Of a DNA stretch of 64,000 nt, positions 42,369 to 50,324 are shown one piece after another. The notes under the pieces were generated by a model. That model saw only the letters and a program-made list of their open reading frames with translations, did not search any database and was not told the origin of the DNA. This DNA is from Streptomyces agglomeratus (GTDB taxonomy: Bacteria; Actinomycetota; Actinomycetes; Streptomycetales; Streptomycetaceae). Numbering within the stretch: the first letter of the stretch is position 1; the number at the start of each line of letters is the position of its first letter. The translations under genes were made by a program, and so were the position numbers. The stretch covers positions 1,613,001 to 1,677,000 of the forward strand of contig NZ_MEHJ01000001.1 in assembly GCF_001746415.1 (NCBI RefSeq), given 5' to 3'.

Positions 42369-43574
42369 ATGGCCCGTCTCGCCCAGACCGCCGGTCTGAC
42401 CGACATCCAGCAGGAGATCCTGGCCACGGTCAGGAACTTCGTCGACAAGGAGATCATTCCTGTCGCGACCGAGCTCGAGCACCGTGACGAGTACCCGACG
42501 GAGATCGTCGAGGGCCTCAAGGAGCTCGGACTCTTCGGGCTGATGATCCCCGAGGAGTACGGCGGCCTGGGTGAGTCCCTTCTCACGTACGCGCTGTGCG
42601 TCGAGGAGATAGCTCGTGGCTGGATGAGCGTCTCCGGGATCATCAACACCCACTTCATCGTGGCGTACATGCTCAAGCAGCACGGCACCCAGGAGCAGAA
42701 GGACACGTTCCTGCCGCGCATGGCGCTGGGCGAGGTCCGGGGCGCGTTCTCGATGTCGGAGCCGGCGCTCGGCTCGGACGTGTCGGCGATCACGTCGAAG
42801 GGCGTGAAGGACGGCGACGAGTACGTCCTCAACGGCCAGAAGATGTGGCTGACGAACGGCGGCTCGTCCACGCTCGTCGCCGTCCTGTGCCGCAGTGACG
42901 AGGGTCTCCCCGAGGGCACGGCCCCGCACAAGCAGATGACGACCTTCCTGGTGGAGAAGGAGCCCGGCTTCGGCGAGGTGCGTCCGGGGCTGACGATCCC
43001 CGGGAAGATCGACAAGATGGGTTACAAGGGCGTCGACACCACCGAACTGATCATGGACGGCCTGCGCATTCCGGCCAATCGTGTACTCGGTGGGACAACC
43101 GGCCGAGGATTTTACCAAATGATGGACGGCGTCGAGGTCGGCCGCGTCAATGTGGCGGCGCGTGGTTGCGGTGTGGCGCAGCGTGCGTTCGAACTGGGTG
43201 TCTCGTATGCCCAGCAACGTCATACTTTCGGAAAGCCGATCGCTCAGCATCAGGCCATTCAGTTCAAGCTGGCCGACATGGCTACCAAGGTCGAGGCCGC
43301 CCATGCGATGATGGTGAACGCAGCGCGCAAAAAGGACTCCGGGGAACGAAACGACCTAGAGGCAGGGATGGCGAAGTACCTCGCCTCCGAATACTGCAAG
43401 GAGGTCGTCGAGGACGCCTTCCGTATCCATGGCGGCTACGGGTTCTCGAAGGAGTACGAGATCGAGCGTCTCTACCGTGAGGCGCCGATGCTGCTCATCG
43501 GTGAAGGTACCGCCGAGATCCAGAAAATGATCATTGGTCGGCGACTCCTCGAAGAGTACCGGTTCCAGGGCTGA
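42369..43574 (+). CDS. Methylsuccinyl-CoA dehydrogenase
   Basis: A 401-residue acyl-CoA dehydrogenase fold enzyme oxidising (2S)-methylsuccinyl-CoA to mesaconyl-CoA. FAD/acyl-CoA blocks AFSMSEPALGSDVSAITS and KMWLTNGGSSTLVAVLC; C-terminal QRHTFGKPIAQHQAIQFKLADM and FRIHGGYGFSKEYEIERLYREAPMLLIGEGTAEIQKMIIGRRLL. Codons from about 43075 to the end use far more A/T third positions (including rare CTA and TTT) than the first two thirds, which is unusual. Closes the ethylmalonyl-CoA operon; psd follows after 170 bases. Confidence 0.92.
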   Translation: MARLAQTAGLTDIQQEILATVRNFVDKEIIPVATELEHRDEYPTEIVEGLKELGLFGLMIPEEYGGLGESLLTYALCVEEIARGWMSVSGIINTHFIVAYMLKQHGTQEQKDTFLPRMALGEVRGAFSMSEPALGSDVSAITSKGVKDGDEYVLNGQKMWLTNGGSSTLVAVLCRSDEGLPEGTAPHKQMTTFLVEKEPGFGEVRPGLTIPGKIDKMGYKGVDTTELIMDGLRIPANRVLGGTTGRGFYQMMDGVEVGRVNVAARGCGVAQRAFELGVSYAQQRHTFGKPIAQHQAIQFKLADMATKVEAAHAMMVNAARKKDSGERNDLEAGMAKYLASEYCKEVVEDAFRIHGGYGFSKEYEIERLYREAPMLLIGEGTAEIQKMIIGRRLLEEYRFQG

Positions 43575-43653
43575 TTGCCCTTTTCGTGGGGAAATGACCG
43601 CGAAAAAGATCACACCCTGTTATCGGCTTCAGGCCGTCGACTCGGCTTCTGGC

Positions 43654-43684
43654 TTGCCCAGTTGCGCCCCGCAACCGCTACCAT
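43654..43684 (+). promoter_or_regulatory. Promoter and palindrome before psd
   Basis: TTGCCC (43654-43659), 19 bases, TACCAT (43679-43684). The perfect inverted repeat GTTGCG-CCC-CGCAAC (43661-43675) sits between -35 and -10. The surroundings (43575-43744) are less GC-rich than the genes. Confidence 0.4.
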
Positions 43685-43744
43685 CGCCGATAAGCCGCCG
43701 TCCCCCTGTTGCCAGCGCGGCATCATCCGCTACGAAGGTCATCC

Positions 43745-44401
43745 ATGCCCCACAGCCAAACCTCTGCACCACGCGACGGCCTCCTCAAGGGACGCCTTGC
43801 TCGCGGAGCATCGCCGTGGCTTCTGCCGACCGTCGCCACCGCGGCGATCAGCCTCGCCCGGGCCCGCAAGTCCGGCCGCTGGGCTGCCGTCGCCGTGCCC
43901 ACCACCGCGCTCGCGGCGGGCATGCTGTGGTTCTTCCGCGACCCCGAGCGCGAGATCACTCAGGGCCGGGTCATCTCCCCGGCCGACGGAGTGGTGCAGA
44001 GCATCATGCCGTGGAAGGACGGACGTACCCGCGTCGCGATCTTCATGAGCCCGCTGAACGTCCACGTCAACCGTGCCCCCCTCGCGGGCACGGTGACGTC
44101 GGTCGAGCACATCCCCGGCGGGTTCGTACCGGCGTTCAACAAGGAGAGCGAGAACAACGAGCGCGTTGTCTGGCACTTCGACACCGAGCTCGGTGACATC
44201 GAGATGATCCAGATCGCCGGCGCCGTGGCGCGCCGCATCGTCCCATACGTCCCCCAGGGCACGAAGGTCGAGCAGGGCGAGCGCATCGGACTGATCCGCT
44301 TCGGCTCGCGCGTCGACATCTACCTCCCCGAGGGTGTCGAGGTCGATGTCGAGGTCGGTCAGGTCACCACCGCGGGGGTGACTCGAATTGACCGTGACTG
44401 A
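43745..44401 (+). CDS. psd: Phosphatidylserine decarboxylase
   Basis: A 218-residue short-type proenzyme that decarboxylates phosphatidylserine to phosphatidylethanolamine. One membrane-near hydrophobic helix (about 45-65). Catalytic-side blocks VISPADGVVQSI, FMSPLNVHVNRAP, and the self-cleavage site RFGSRVDIYLP, where Ser188 becomes the pyruvoyl group. Coupled by overlap to pssA, which makes its substrate. The short form without the N-terminal domain is usual in actinobacteria. Confidence 0.92.
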   Translation: MPHSQTSAPRDGLLKGRLARGASPWLLPTVATAAISLARARKSGRWAAVAVPTTALAAGMLWFFRDPEREITQGRVISPADGVVQSIMPWKDGRTRVAIFMSPLNVHVNRAPLAGTVTSVEHIPGGFVPAFNKESENNERVVWHFDTELGDIEMIQIAGAVARRIVPYVPQGTKVEQGERIGLIRFGSRVDIYLPEGVEVDVEVGQVTTAGVTRIDRD

Positions 44402-45242
44402 TCCGGAGACACAGGCCGGCTGGGTGCCCGAGGCCGAGGAAGAGACCGACGCCGAGGACATGCCGCTCTCTCTGCGGCTGTCAATAGCGGACACGCTCAC
44501 CCTCGGCAACGCGACGTGCGGATTCATGGCGGTGTACTTCACCACCACCGGAATCCTCATCCCGCACCTCCAGGGCAGCCAGGAGACCGGCATGGCGCGG
44601 CACAGCGCCGCGACCGCCGTGATCCTGATGCTCCTCGCGGCGATCTTCGACCTCTGCGACGGGCTGGTGGCGCGCAAGCTCCGCAGCTCGCCCATGGGCG
44701 CGGAGCTGGACAACCTCTCCGACCTGATCAGCTTCGGCCTCGCCCCGGCCTACTTCGTGCTCGTGTACGGAATGGTCGCGGACGACGCCCACCAGCGGGT
44801 TTCCGCGCTGGCGGCGATCGTGGTCCTGCTGGCGGTGGTCCTGCGACTCGCCAGATTCTCCTGTGTGACGCTGAAGGACGGCATGTTCCAGGGCATGCCG
44901 AGCCCCTTCGGCGCGCTGACGGTGGTCTCGATCGTGCTGCTGGAGCTGCCCTTCATCCCCACGCTGCTCGCCATCATCGGCGTCGCGTGGCTGATGGTCA
45001 GCCGGGTCGAGTACCCGAAACCGCGGGGTGTCCTCGCGGTGGCCATGCTCGCCTGGATCGTGGGCGCGATGGGGCTGCTGGCGGCCTGGGCGTTCGACGC
45101 CCCCGGCGGCCAGGTGCTGCTCGCGACCGGCTGTGCGCTCCAGGTCGTCATGGGCGCGGTCATCCCGCTCTTCGCGACGGCGCGGCGCGTGAACACGTTC
45201 CGCGACAACCGGCGCGAGGCGCGTGCGGCGCAGCTGCCGTAG
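44388..45242 (+). CDS. pssA: CDP-diacylglycerol-serine O-phosphatidyltransferase
   Basis: A 284-residue membrane phosphatidylserine synthase of the CDP-alcohol family. Signature DLCDGLVARKLRSSPMGAEL-DNLSD gives DG(x)2AR(x)8G(x)3D(x)3D intact. About seven membrane helices. Makes phosphatidylserine for psd. Start by TTG 44388 or GTG 44394, both within psd. Ends at a strong terminator. Confidence 0.9.
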   Translation: MTVTDPETQAGWVPEAEEETDAEDMPLSLRLSIADTLTLGNATCGFMAVYFTTTGILIPHLQGSQETGMARHSAATAVILMLLAAIFDLCDGLVARKLRSSPMGAELDNLSDLISFGLAPAYFVLVYGMVADDAHQRVSALAAIVVLLAVVLRLARFSCVTLKDGMFQGMPSPFGALTVVSIVLLELPFIPTLLAIIGVAWLMVSRVEYPKPRGVLAVAMLAWIVGAMGLLAAWAFDAPGGQVLLATGCALQVVMGAVIPLFATARRVNTFRDNRREARAAQLP

Positions 45243-45259
45243 GCGTCCCGGCGTACGTA

Positions 45260-45300
45260 CGACCGAGGGCCCCGGGGTACATCCCCGGGGCCCTCGGTCG
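45260..45300. terminator. 18-bp-stem bidirectional terminator between pssA and the SBP gene
   Basis: A perfect 18-base-pair stem (CGACCGAGGGCCCCGGGG and its complement) with loop TACAT, followed by TTTCC on the plus strand. It lies between the convergent pssA and solute-binding-protein genes, so it is likely to work both ways. Confidence 0.9.
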
Positions 45301-45333
45301 TTTCCTGGTGTGCGGCCCGTCAGCGGGCCGCTG

Positions 45334-46611
45334 TCAGCCGCCCACGGTGAAGCTCTCGGCGGCCTGCGACATCTTCGCCTCGCGCACCACCTTCATGCCG
45401 CCGGTGGCGTTCTTGTCCGGCCGCAGGATGACCGTCTCGCGCGAGGACGGCGCCTTCGGGTCGGTGAAGTCGTGCGTGGTGCCGAAGCCCGAGTCGTACG
45501 CGTTGATGGTCAGCAGGGCCTTGCCGACGCCCTCCCGCGTCAGGTCCTTCGACGTACACGCCTTCTTCAGCGCCTCACCGAAGACCGAGGCGGCCGTCCA
45601 GCCGGCCACCACGCCGTTGTCGAGCGCCGCGGAGGGGTACGCCGCCTTGTAGGCGGCGACGAGCTTCTTCGCGTCGGCCGAGTCCGTGCCGATGGGCTGC
45701 GTGGGCGAGGCCACGTAGTAGTTCTTCGTCAGCGCGGGTCCGGCCTGGGTGGCGAGCAGCTGCGGCGAGAACGCCGAGTTGTTGCCGATGACCGGCGCCT
45801 GGAGCTTGACCGCCGCCGCGACACCGACGAACGAGGCCGCCTGGCGCGGTCCCGCACTGATGACGACGCCCTTGACCCCGGCCTTCTTGAGCGCGGCGAC
45901 CTGCGCGGTCATGTCGTTGTCGGTCGGCTTGATCTTCTGCTCGACGACCGTGAGCCCGGCCTTCTCCGCGGCGTACTTGGCTCCGGCCAGGGCGTTCTCG
46001 CCGTAGTCGCCCTCGAAGTACACGTGGCCGATCTTGTCGCCCTTCTTGAGGCCCTTGTCCTTCAGCAGGAAGTCGACGGCGTTGATCGTCTCCACGTCGT
46101 ACGTGTTGCCTATGACGCGGATGTACGGGCTGCCCAGCAGGGACGCGGACCACGCCTGCGGGATCACGAGGCCCTTGTCCTGGCCGTCGACGCGCTGCTT
46201 GACGGCCGCGACGAACGGCGAGCCGATGAACTGGGCGAAGCCGAGGACCTGCGGCGACAGCTCGGTGTAGCCGGAGACTGCCTTCTGCGGGTCGTAGCCG
46301 TGGTCGCGCACCATCAGTTCGATCTTCCGGCCGCAGATGCCGCCGTCGGCGTTGGTCTGCTTCACGTACAGCTGCTGGGCCTGGGTGACGCTCTTGCCGA
46401 GCGACGCGTAGACACCGGTCATGTCGGTCAGCACGCCGAGCTTGATCGTCTTGTCTGTGACGCCCTGGCCGGTCTTGACGCCGCCGGCGTCCGGCTTGCC
46501 TTCGCTCTTGCCGCTGTCCTTGGCCTTGGAGCTGCATCCGGCCGCCGTGAGCGCGAGCAGGGCCGCGAGGGCGGCGGCGGTGGTTCTGGTGACCTGATGA
46601 CGGGTGGTCAT
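45334..46611 (-). CDS. ABC branched-chain amino-acid-type solute-binding lipoprotein
   Basis: A 425-residue Leu/Ile/Val-binding-protein-like lipoprotein. Signal with lipobox LTAAGC places the lipid Cys at 26. Periplasmic-binding fold type I: TIKLGVLTDMTGVYASLGKS, then GGICGRKIELMVRDHGYDP. Last in a 4-base-overlapping operon livF-G-H-M-SBP; having the binding protein last is less common. Substrate could be branched-chain amino acids, amides or urea-like; not predictable. Confidence 0.9.
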   Translation of the reverse strand: MTTRHQVTRTTAAALAALLALTAAGCSSKAKDSGKSEGKPDAGGVKTGQGVTDKTIKLGVLTDMTGVYASLGKSVTQAQQLYVKQTNADGGICGRKIELMVRDHGYDPQKAVSGYTELSPQVLGFAQFIGSPFVAAVKQRVDGQDKGLVIPQAWSASLLGSPYIRVIGNTYDVETINAVDFLLKDKGLKKGDKIGHVYFEGDYGENALAGAKYAAEKAGLTVVEQKIKPTDNDMTAQVAALKKAGVKGVVISAGPRQAASFVGVAAAVKLQAPVIGNNSAFSPQLLATQAGPALTKNYYVASPTQPIGTDSADAKKLVAAYKAAYPSAALDNGVVAGWTAASVFGEALKKACTSKDLTREGVGKALLTINAYDSGFGTTHDFTDPKAPSSRETVILRPDKNATGGMKVVREAKMSQAAESFTVGG

Positions 46612-47675
46612 GGTGACTCCTCTGAGGTTGTTGTCCTGCGACGCCGGAAGACCGGCCGCACCAGGCCGCCCGGCAGGAAGAGCACCACCGCGACAACGGC
46701 GGCGCCGTAGAGGTACCGGGACGCCTCACCCGGTGCGACCCCGCCCGTACCGGGGGCGGAGACGAGGGGCAGGGCGTCGCTGTACCGGGTGAGGAGCTGG
46801 GGCAGCAGGGAGACGAAGACGGCTCCCACCACCGCTCCCGCGACCGAGCCGAGACCGCCGATGACGATCATGGCGAGGTATTCGAGGGACAGGATCATGC
46901 CGAAGTACTCCGGCACGGTCCGCTGGAAGACGAGCGCGAGCAGGACGCCCGCCAGGCCCGCGTACATGGAGGACAGGACGAACACCCCGGCCCGGTAGCG
47001 TGCCACCGGGACCCCCATGACCCCCGCTGCGATGCGGTGGTCGCGGATGGCGTTCATGGCCCGTCCGGGGCGCCCGCGCAGCACGCCGCGGGCGAAGAGC
47101 GCGCAGCCGGCGAGGGCGAGCAGGGCGACGTACCAGAGCTTCTCGGCGCTGCCGAAGGGCACGGCGGCCACCAGGAGCTCGGATTCGTCGAAGGTGATGC
47201 CGAAGAGGCTGAGCGGGGGGACGTCGCGGCCGTTGAAGCCGCCGGTCAGGCCGTGGGCGTTGAAGAGCACGTGCTGGCCGATGAAGATCAGCGCGAGGGT
47301 GGCGATGCCGAGGTACGCGCCCTGGAGGCGCCCGGCGATGGGGCTGAAGAGGCCGCCGGCGACCCCGGCGAGCGCCACGGCCAGTACGGCCGCGAGCCAG
47401 CTGGGGAGGTTCAGGCCGGTGAGCGTGCCGGTGGAGTCCCCGGCGAAGACGCAGTAGCCGTACGCCCCGACGGCGAGGAAGAAGGCGTGGCCCATGGAGA
47501 GCTGGCCGGTCGAGCCGGTCAGCAGGTTGAGGCCGATGGCGCCGATGGCGGCGGCCATCGCGAAGAGTCCGGCCTGGAGCCAGAAGCGGTCGAGGTAGAA
47601 GGGCAGCGCGAGGAGCAGGACCGCTCCGGCGGTCCACAGCGCCGGGCGGCGCAGCCGCTTGATCGGATCAGACAC
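46608..47675 (-). CDS. Branched-chain amino-acid ABC permease (LivM-like)
   Basis: A 355-residue membrane permease with about nine hydrophobic segments. Hallmarks: GQLSMGHAFFLAVGAYGYC, GRLQGAYLGIATLALIF and LEYLAMIVIGGLGSVAGAVVGAV. Forms the membrane channel with the LivH-like subunit. Overlaps SBP start by 4 bases. Confidence 0.9.
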   Translation of the reverse strand: MSDPIKRLRRPALWTAGAVLLLALPFYLDRFWLQAGLFAMAAAIGAIGLNLLTGSTGQLSMGHAFFLAVGAYGYCVFAGDSTGTLTGLNLPSWLAAVLAVALAGVAGGLFSPIAGRLQGAYLGIATLALIFIGQHVLFNAHGLTGGFNGRDVPPLSLFGITFDESELLVAAVPFGSAEKLWYVALLALAGCALFARGVLRGRPGRAMNAIRDHRIAAGVMGVPVARYRAGVFVLSSMYAGLAGVLLALVFQRTVPEYFGMILSLEYLAMIVIGGLGSVAGAVVGAVFVSLLPQLLTRYSDALPLVSAPGTGGVAPGEASRYLYGAAVVAVVLFLPGGLVRPVFRRRRTTTSEESP

Positions 47676-48558
47676 GGGCCAGCTCCTTCGTACCGAAGAG
47701 GCCGGCCGGGCGGACCAGCAGGACGGCGACCATCACGAGGTACGGCGCCAGGTCGCCGATGCCGCGGCCGAGGAAGGTCAGATCGCTCTGGTAGCCGGTG
47801 GCGAGCGACTCGGTGATGCCGACGAGGAAGCCGCCGACGAGCGCGCCGGTGGTGGAGTCGAGCCCGCCGAGGATCGCGGCGGGAAACGCCTTCATCGCGG
47901 CGAGCGAGGTGGAGCGTTCGAGTCCCGGGGTCGGGAAGACGGTCAGGAAGAGCGCGGCGACGGCGGCGAGTCCGCCCGCCACCGCCCAGGCGCCGAGCGA
48001 GACCCGGCCCAGGCGTACGCCCATCAGTGCGGCGGTCTCGGAGTTCTCGGCGGCGGCGCGCATGGCCACGCCCCAGGAGGTGAAGCGGAAGGCGAGCAGG
48101 AAGACCGTGATGAGCAGGCCCGCGGCGACGAACGCGGCGATCCGGGTGTGTGCCACGGTCACGCCGCCGAACGTGAGCACCGAGTCACCCCAGGGGTCGC
48201 CCAGGGCGAGCACGTCGGTGCCGATGCGCCGGGTGAGTTCGGTGGTCAGGAGGATGTCGACGCCGATGGTGACGATGGCCAGCACGCTGTGGTTGGAGCC
48301 CCGGTAGCGGCGCATCACGAGGAACTCGACCCCGGCGCCTACGGCGGCGGCGCCGCCGATCCCGGCGAGCAGGGCGAGCCAGAAGCCGATGTCGTCGTGC
48401 AGTACGGCGGTGACGTAACCGCCGGCGAGCAGCAGTGAGGCGTGGGCGAAGTTGACGACCTCGGTGGCGCGGAAGATCACCACGAAGCCGAGGGCGATCA
48501 GGGCGTAGACGGAACCGATCGAGATCCCGTTGAGGAGCAGCTCGGCGAAGGTGGTCAT
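47668..48558 (-). CDS. Branched-chain amino-acid ABC permease (LivH-like)
   Basis: A 296-residue permease with about eight membrane helices: LLLNGISIGSVYALIALGFV, VVNFAHASLLLAGGY, and AAILGGLDSTTGALVGGFLVG. Start ATG 48558 is coupled to LivG (ATGA) and its stop overlaps the LivM start by 8 bases. Confidence 0.9.
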   Translation of the reverse strand: MTTFAELLLNGISIGSVYALIALGFVVIFRATEVVNFAHASLLLAGGYVTAVLHDDIGFWLALLAGIGGAAAVGAGVEFLVMRRYRGSNHSVLAIVTIGVDILLTTELTRRIGTDVLALGDPWGDSVLTFGGVTVAHTRIAAFVAAGLLITVFLLAFRFTSWGVAMRAAAENSETAALMGVRLGRVSLGAWAVAGGLAAVAALFLTVFPTPGLERSTSLAAMKAFPAAILGGLDSTTGALVGGFLVGITESLATGYQSDLTFLGRGIGDLAPYLVMVAVLLVRPAGLFGTKELARV

Positions 48559-49337
48559 GAGGTGGCCTCCTCTCCCAGGTAGGCGCGGACGACGGCGGGG
48601 TCGGACTGGACGGACGCGGGCGTCCCGTCGGCGATCAGGCGCCCGAAGTCGAGGACGGTCACGGAGTCGGCGAGCCGCATCACCACCCCCATGTCGTGCT
48701 CGACGAGCACGACGGAGATGCCGAGGCTGTCCCGTACGCCCGCGACGATGGCGGCGGTGTCCCGGCGCTCGCCGGCGGTCATCCCGGCGACCGGCTCGTC
48801 GAGGAGCAGCAGTTTCGGCTCCATGCACAGGGCGCGGGCCAGTTCGGCGAGCTTCTGCTGTCCGTACGGCAGGGCGCCGGCGGGCCGGGCGAGCTGGTCC
48901 TCCAGGCCGACGAACGCGGCGATCTCCCGTACGCGTTCGCGGTGCCTCGCCTCCTCCCGTACGGCGGACGGCAGTTTCAGCCCCGCCGCGACGAAGCCCG
49001 TGCGGGTGAGCCGGTGGCGGCCGAGCATCAGGCTGTCCTCGACGGTGGCGCCGGGCGGCAGGGCGAGGTTCTGGAAGGTCCTGGCGATGCCGAGGTCCGC
49101 GATGCGGTGGGGCGGCAGGCCGGTCAGCTCCTCACCGCCGAAGCGGACGCTGCCGGAGGTGGCCCGGTACACGCCCGAAAGGACGTTGAAGCAGGTGGAC
49201 TTGCCGGCGCCGTTGGGTCCGATGACGGCGTGGACGGTCGCGGGCCGTACGGTGAAGCCGACCGCGTCCAGTGCGGTCAGGCCGGCGAACCGTACCGTCA
49301 GGTCCCGCACTTCGAGGGTCGCGTCGCCGGTGGTCAT
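48555..49337 (-). CDS. ABC transporter ATP-binding protein (LivG-like)
   Basis: A 260-residue ATPase: Walker A IGPNGAGKST, Q-loop ARTFQNL, signature LPYGQQKLAELARAL (diverged from LSGGQ), Walker B LLLLDEP, and H-loop LVEHDM. The LivG type has the C-terminal helices with VVRAYLGEE. Overlaps both neighbours by 4 bases. Confidence 0.91.
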   Translation of the reverse strand: MTTGDATLEVRDLTVRFAGLTALDAVGFTVRPATVHAVIGPNGAGKSTCFNVLSGVYRATSGSVRFGGEELTGLPPHRIADLGIARTFQNLALPPGATVEDSLMLGRHRLTRTGFVAAGLKLPSAVREEARHRERVREIAAFVGLEDQLARPAGALPYGQQKLAELARALCMEPKLLLLDEPVAGMTAGERRDTAAIVAGVRDSLGISVVLVEHDMGVVMRLADSVTVLDFGRLIADGTPASVQSDPAVVRAYLGEEATS

Positions 49338-50143
49338 CGGCCCTCCCAGACGCTGAGGGTGCGGTGGGCCGTGACGGCCGCGGAGGCGTCGGCCGCGGCC
49401 TCCTCGTCGACGACGCCGAGGTAGCGGCGGCGTACCTCGTCGGAGGCGGCGAGCTCGTCGGCGGGACCGGAGAGCACGACCTCGCCGACGTCGAGGACGT
49501 ACGCGTGCGAGGCGAGTCGCAGGGCGATGGCGGCGTTCTGCTCGACGAGCAGTACGGCCGTGCCCTGCGCGTTGATCTCGGTGATCGTCTCGGCGATCCG
49601 CTGCGCCATCAGCGGGGCGAGCCCGAGCGACGGCTCGTCCAGCAGGAGCATCCTGGGTCCGGCCATCAGGGCCCTGGCGACGGCGAGCATCTGCTGCTCG
49701 CCGCCGGAGAGCAGGCCGGCGCGCTGTCCGGCGCGTTCGGCCAGTACCGGGAACAGTTCGTGGACCCGCCGCAGGGCGGCGGTCTGGGCGGCGCGGTTGC
49801 CGGTGGCACCGAGCGCCCCGGCGCGCAGGTTGTCGGCGACGGTCATCCGCGCGAACACCTGGCGCCCTTCGGGCACCTGGCACAGCCCGGCGGCCACCAC
49901 CCGGTCGGGTGTAAGGCCGGTCAGCGGCAGGCCGCCGAGGGCGACGCTGCCCCCGGTGACCGCTCCGCCGTGGAACGACAGTGTGCGCGAGATGGCCCGC
50001 AGGAGCGTGGACTTGCCCGCTCCGTTGCTGCCCAGTACGGCGACCACGGCCCCCTCGGGCAGCGTCAGCGACACGTGCCGCAGCGCCCGTACGGGTCCGT
50101 ATCCCGCCGACAGATCCCGTATTTCCAATGCGGCGCCAGCCAT
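49334..50143 (-). CDS. ABC transporter ATP-binding protein (LivF-like)
   Basis: A 269-residue ATPase: Walker A LGSNGAGKST, LCQVPEGRQVFARMTV, signature LLSGGEQQMLAVARAL, Walker B MLLLDEPSLGLAPLM, LLVEQNA. The first gene of the transporter operon, starting after AAGGGG. Its C-terminus has an extra 25-residue Ala-rich tail. Confidence 0.91.
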   Translation of the reverse strand: MAGAALEIRDLSAGYGPVRALRHVSLTLPEGAVVAVLGSNGAGKSTLLRAISRTLSFHGGAVTGGSVALGGLPLTGLTPDRVVAAGLCQVPEGRQVFARMTVADNLRAGALGATGNRAAQTAALRRVHELFPVLAERAGQRAGLLSGGEQQMLAVARALMAGPRMLLLDEPSLGLAPLMAQRIAETITEINAQGTAVLLVEQNAAIALRLASHAYVLDVGEVVLSGPADELAASDEVRRRYLGVVDEEAAADASAAVTAHRTLSVWEGR

Positions 50144-50253
50144 GGCACCCCTTCCTCGGGCCGTTCGGTGGCGCTCACCTCAACACCGGCGGGGCACGCG
50201 CGTCCACGGGTGGCGGCAGAACCGCTGCCGGTGACCAGCCGCACGGACGGCCG

Positions 50254-50271
50254 GTTGTGCACGCGCACAAC
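50254..50271. promoter_or_regulatory. Inverted repeat between liv operon and PucR gene
   Basis: GTTGTGC-ACGC-GCACAAC, perfect 7-base arms with a 4-base centre, in the 181-base divergent region. A natural candidate for the binding site of the adjacent PucR regulator. Confidence 0.6.
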
Positions 50272-50324
50272 ACTGCCTGTCAGGGGGGTGCCGGGCGGCC
50301 CCTCCTCGTGACACGCTCCGGCCC

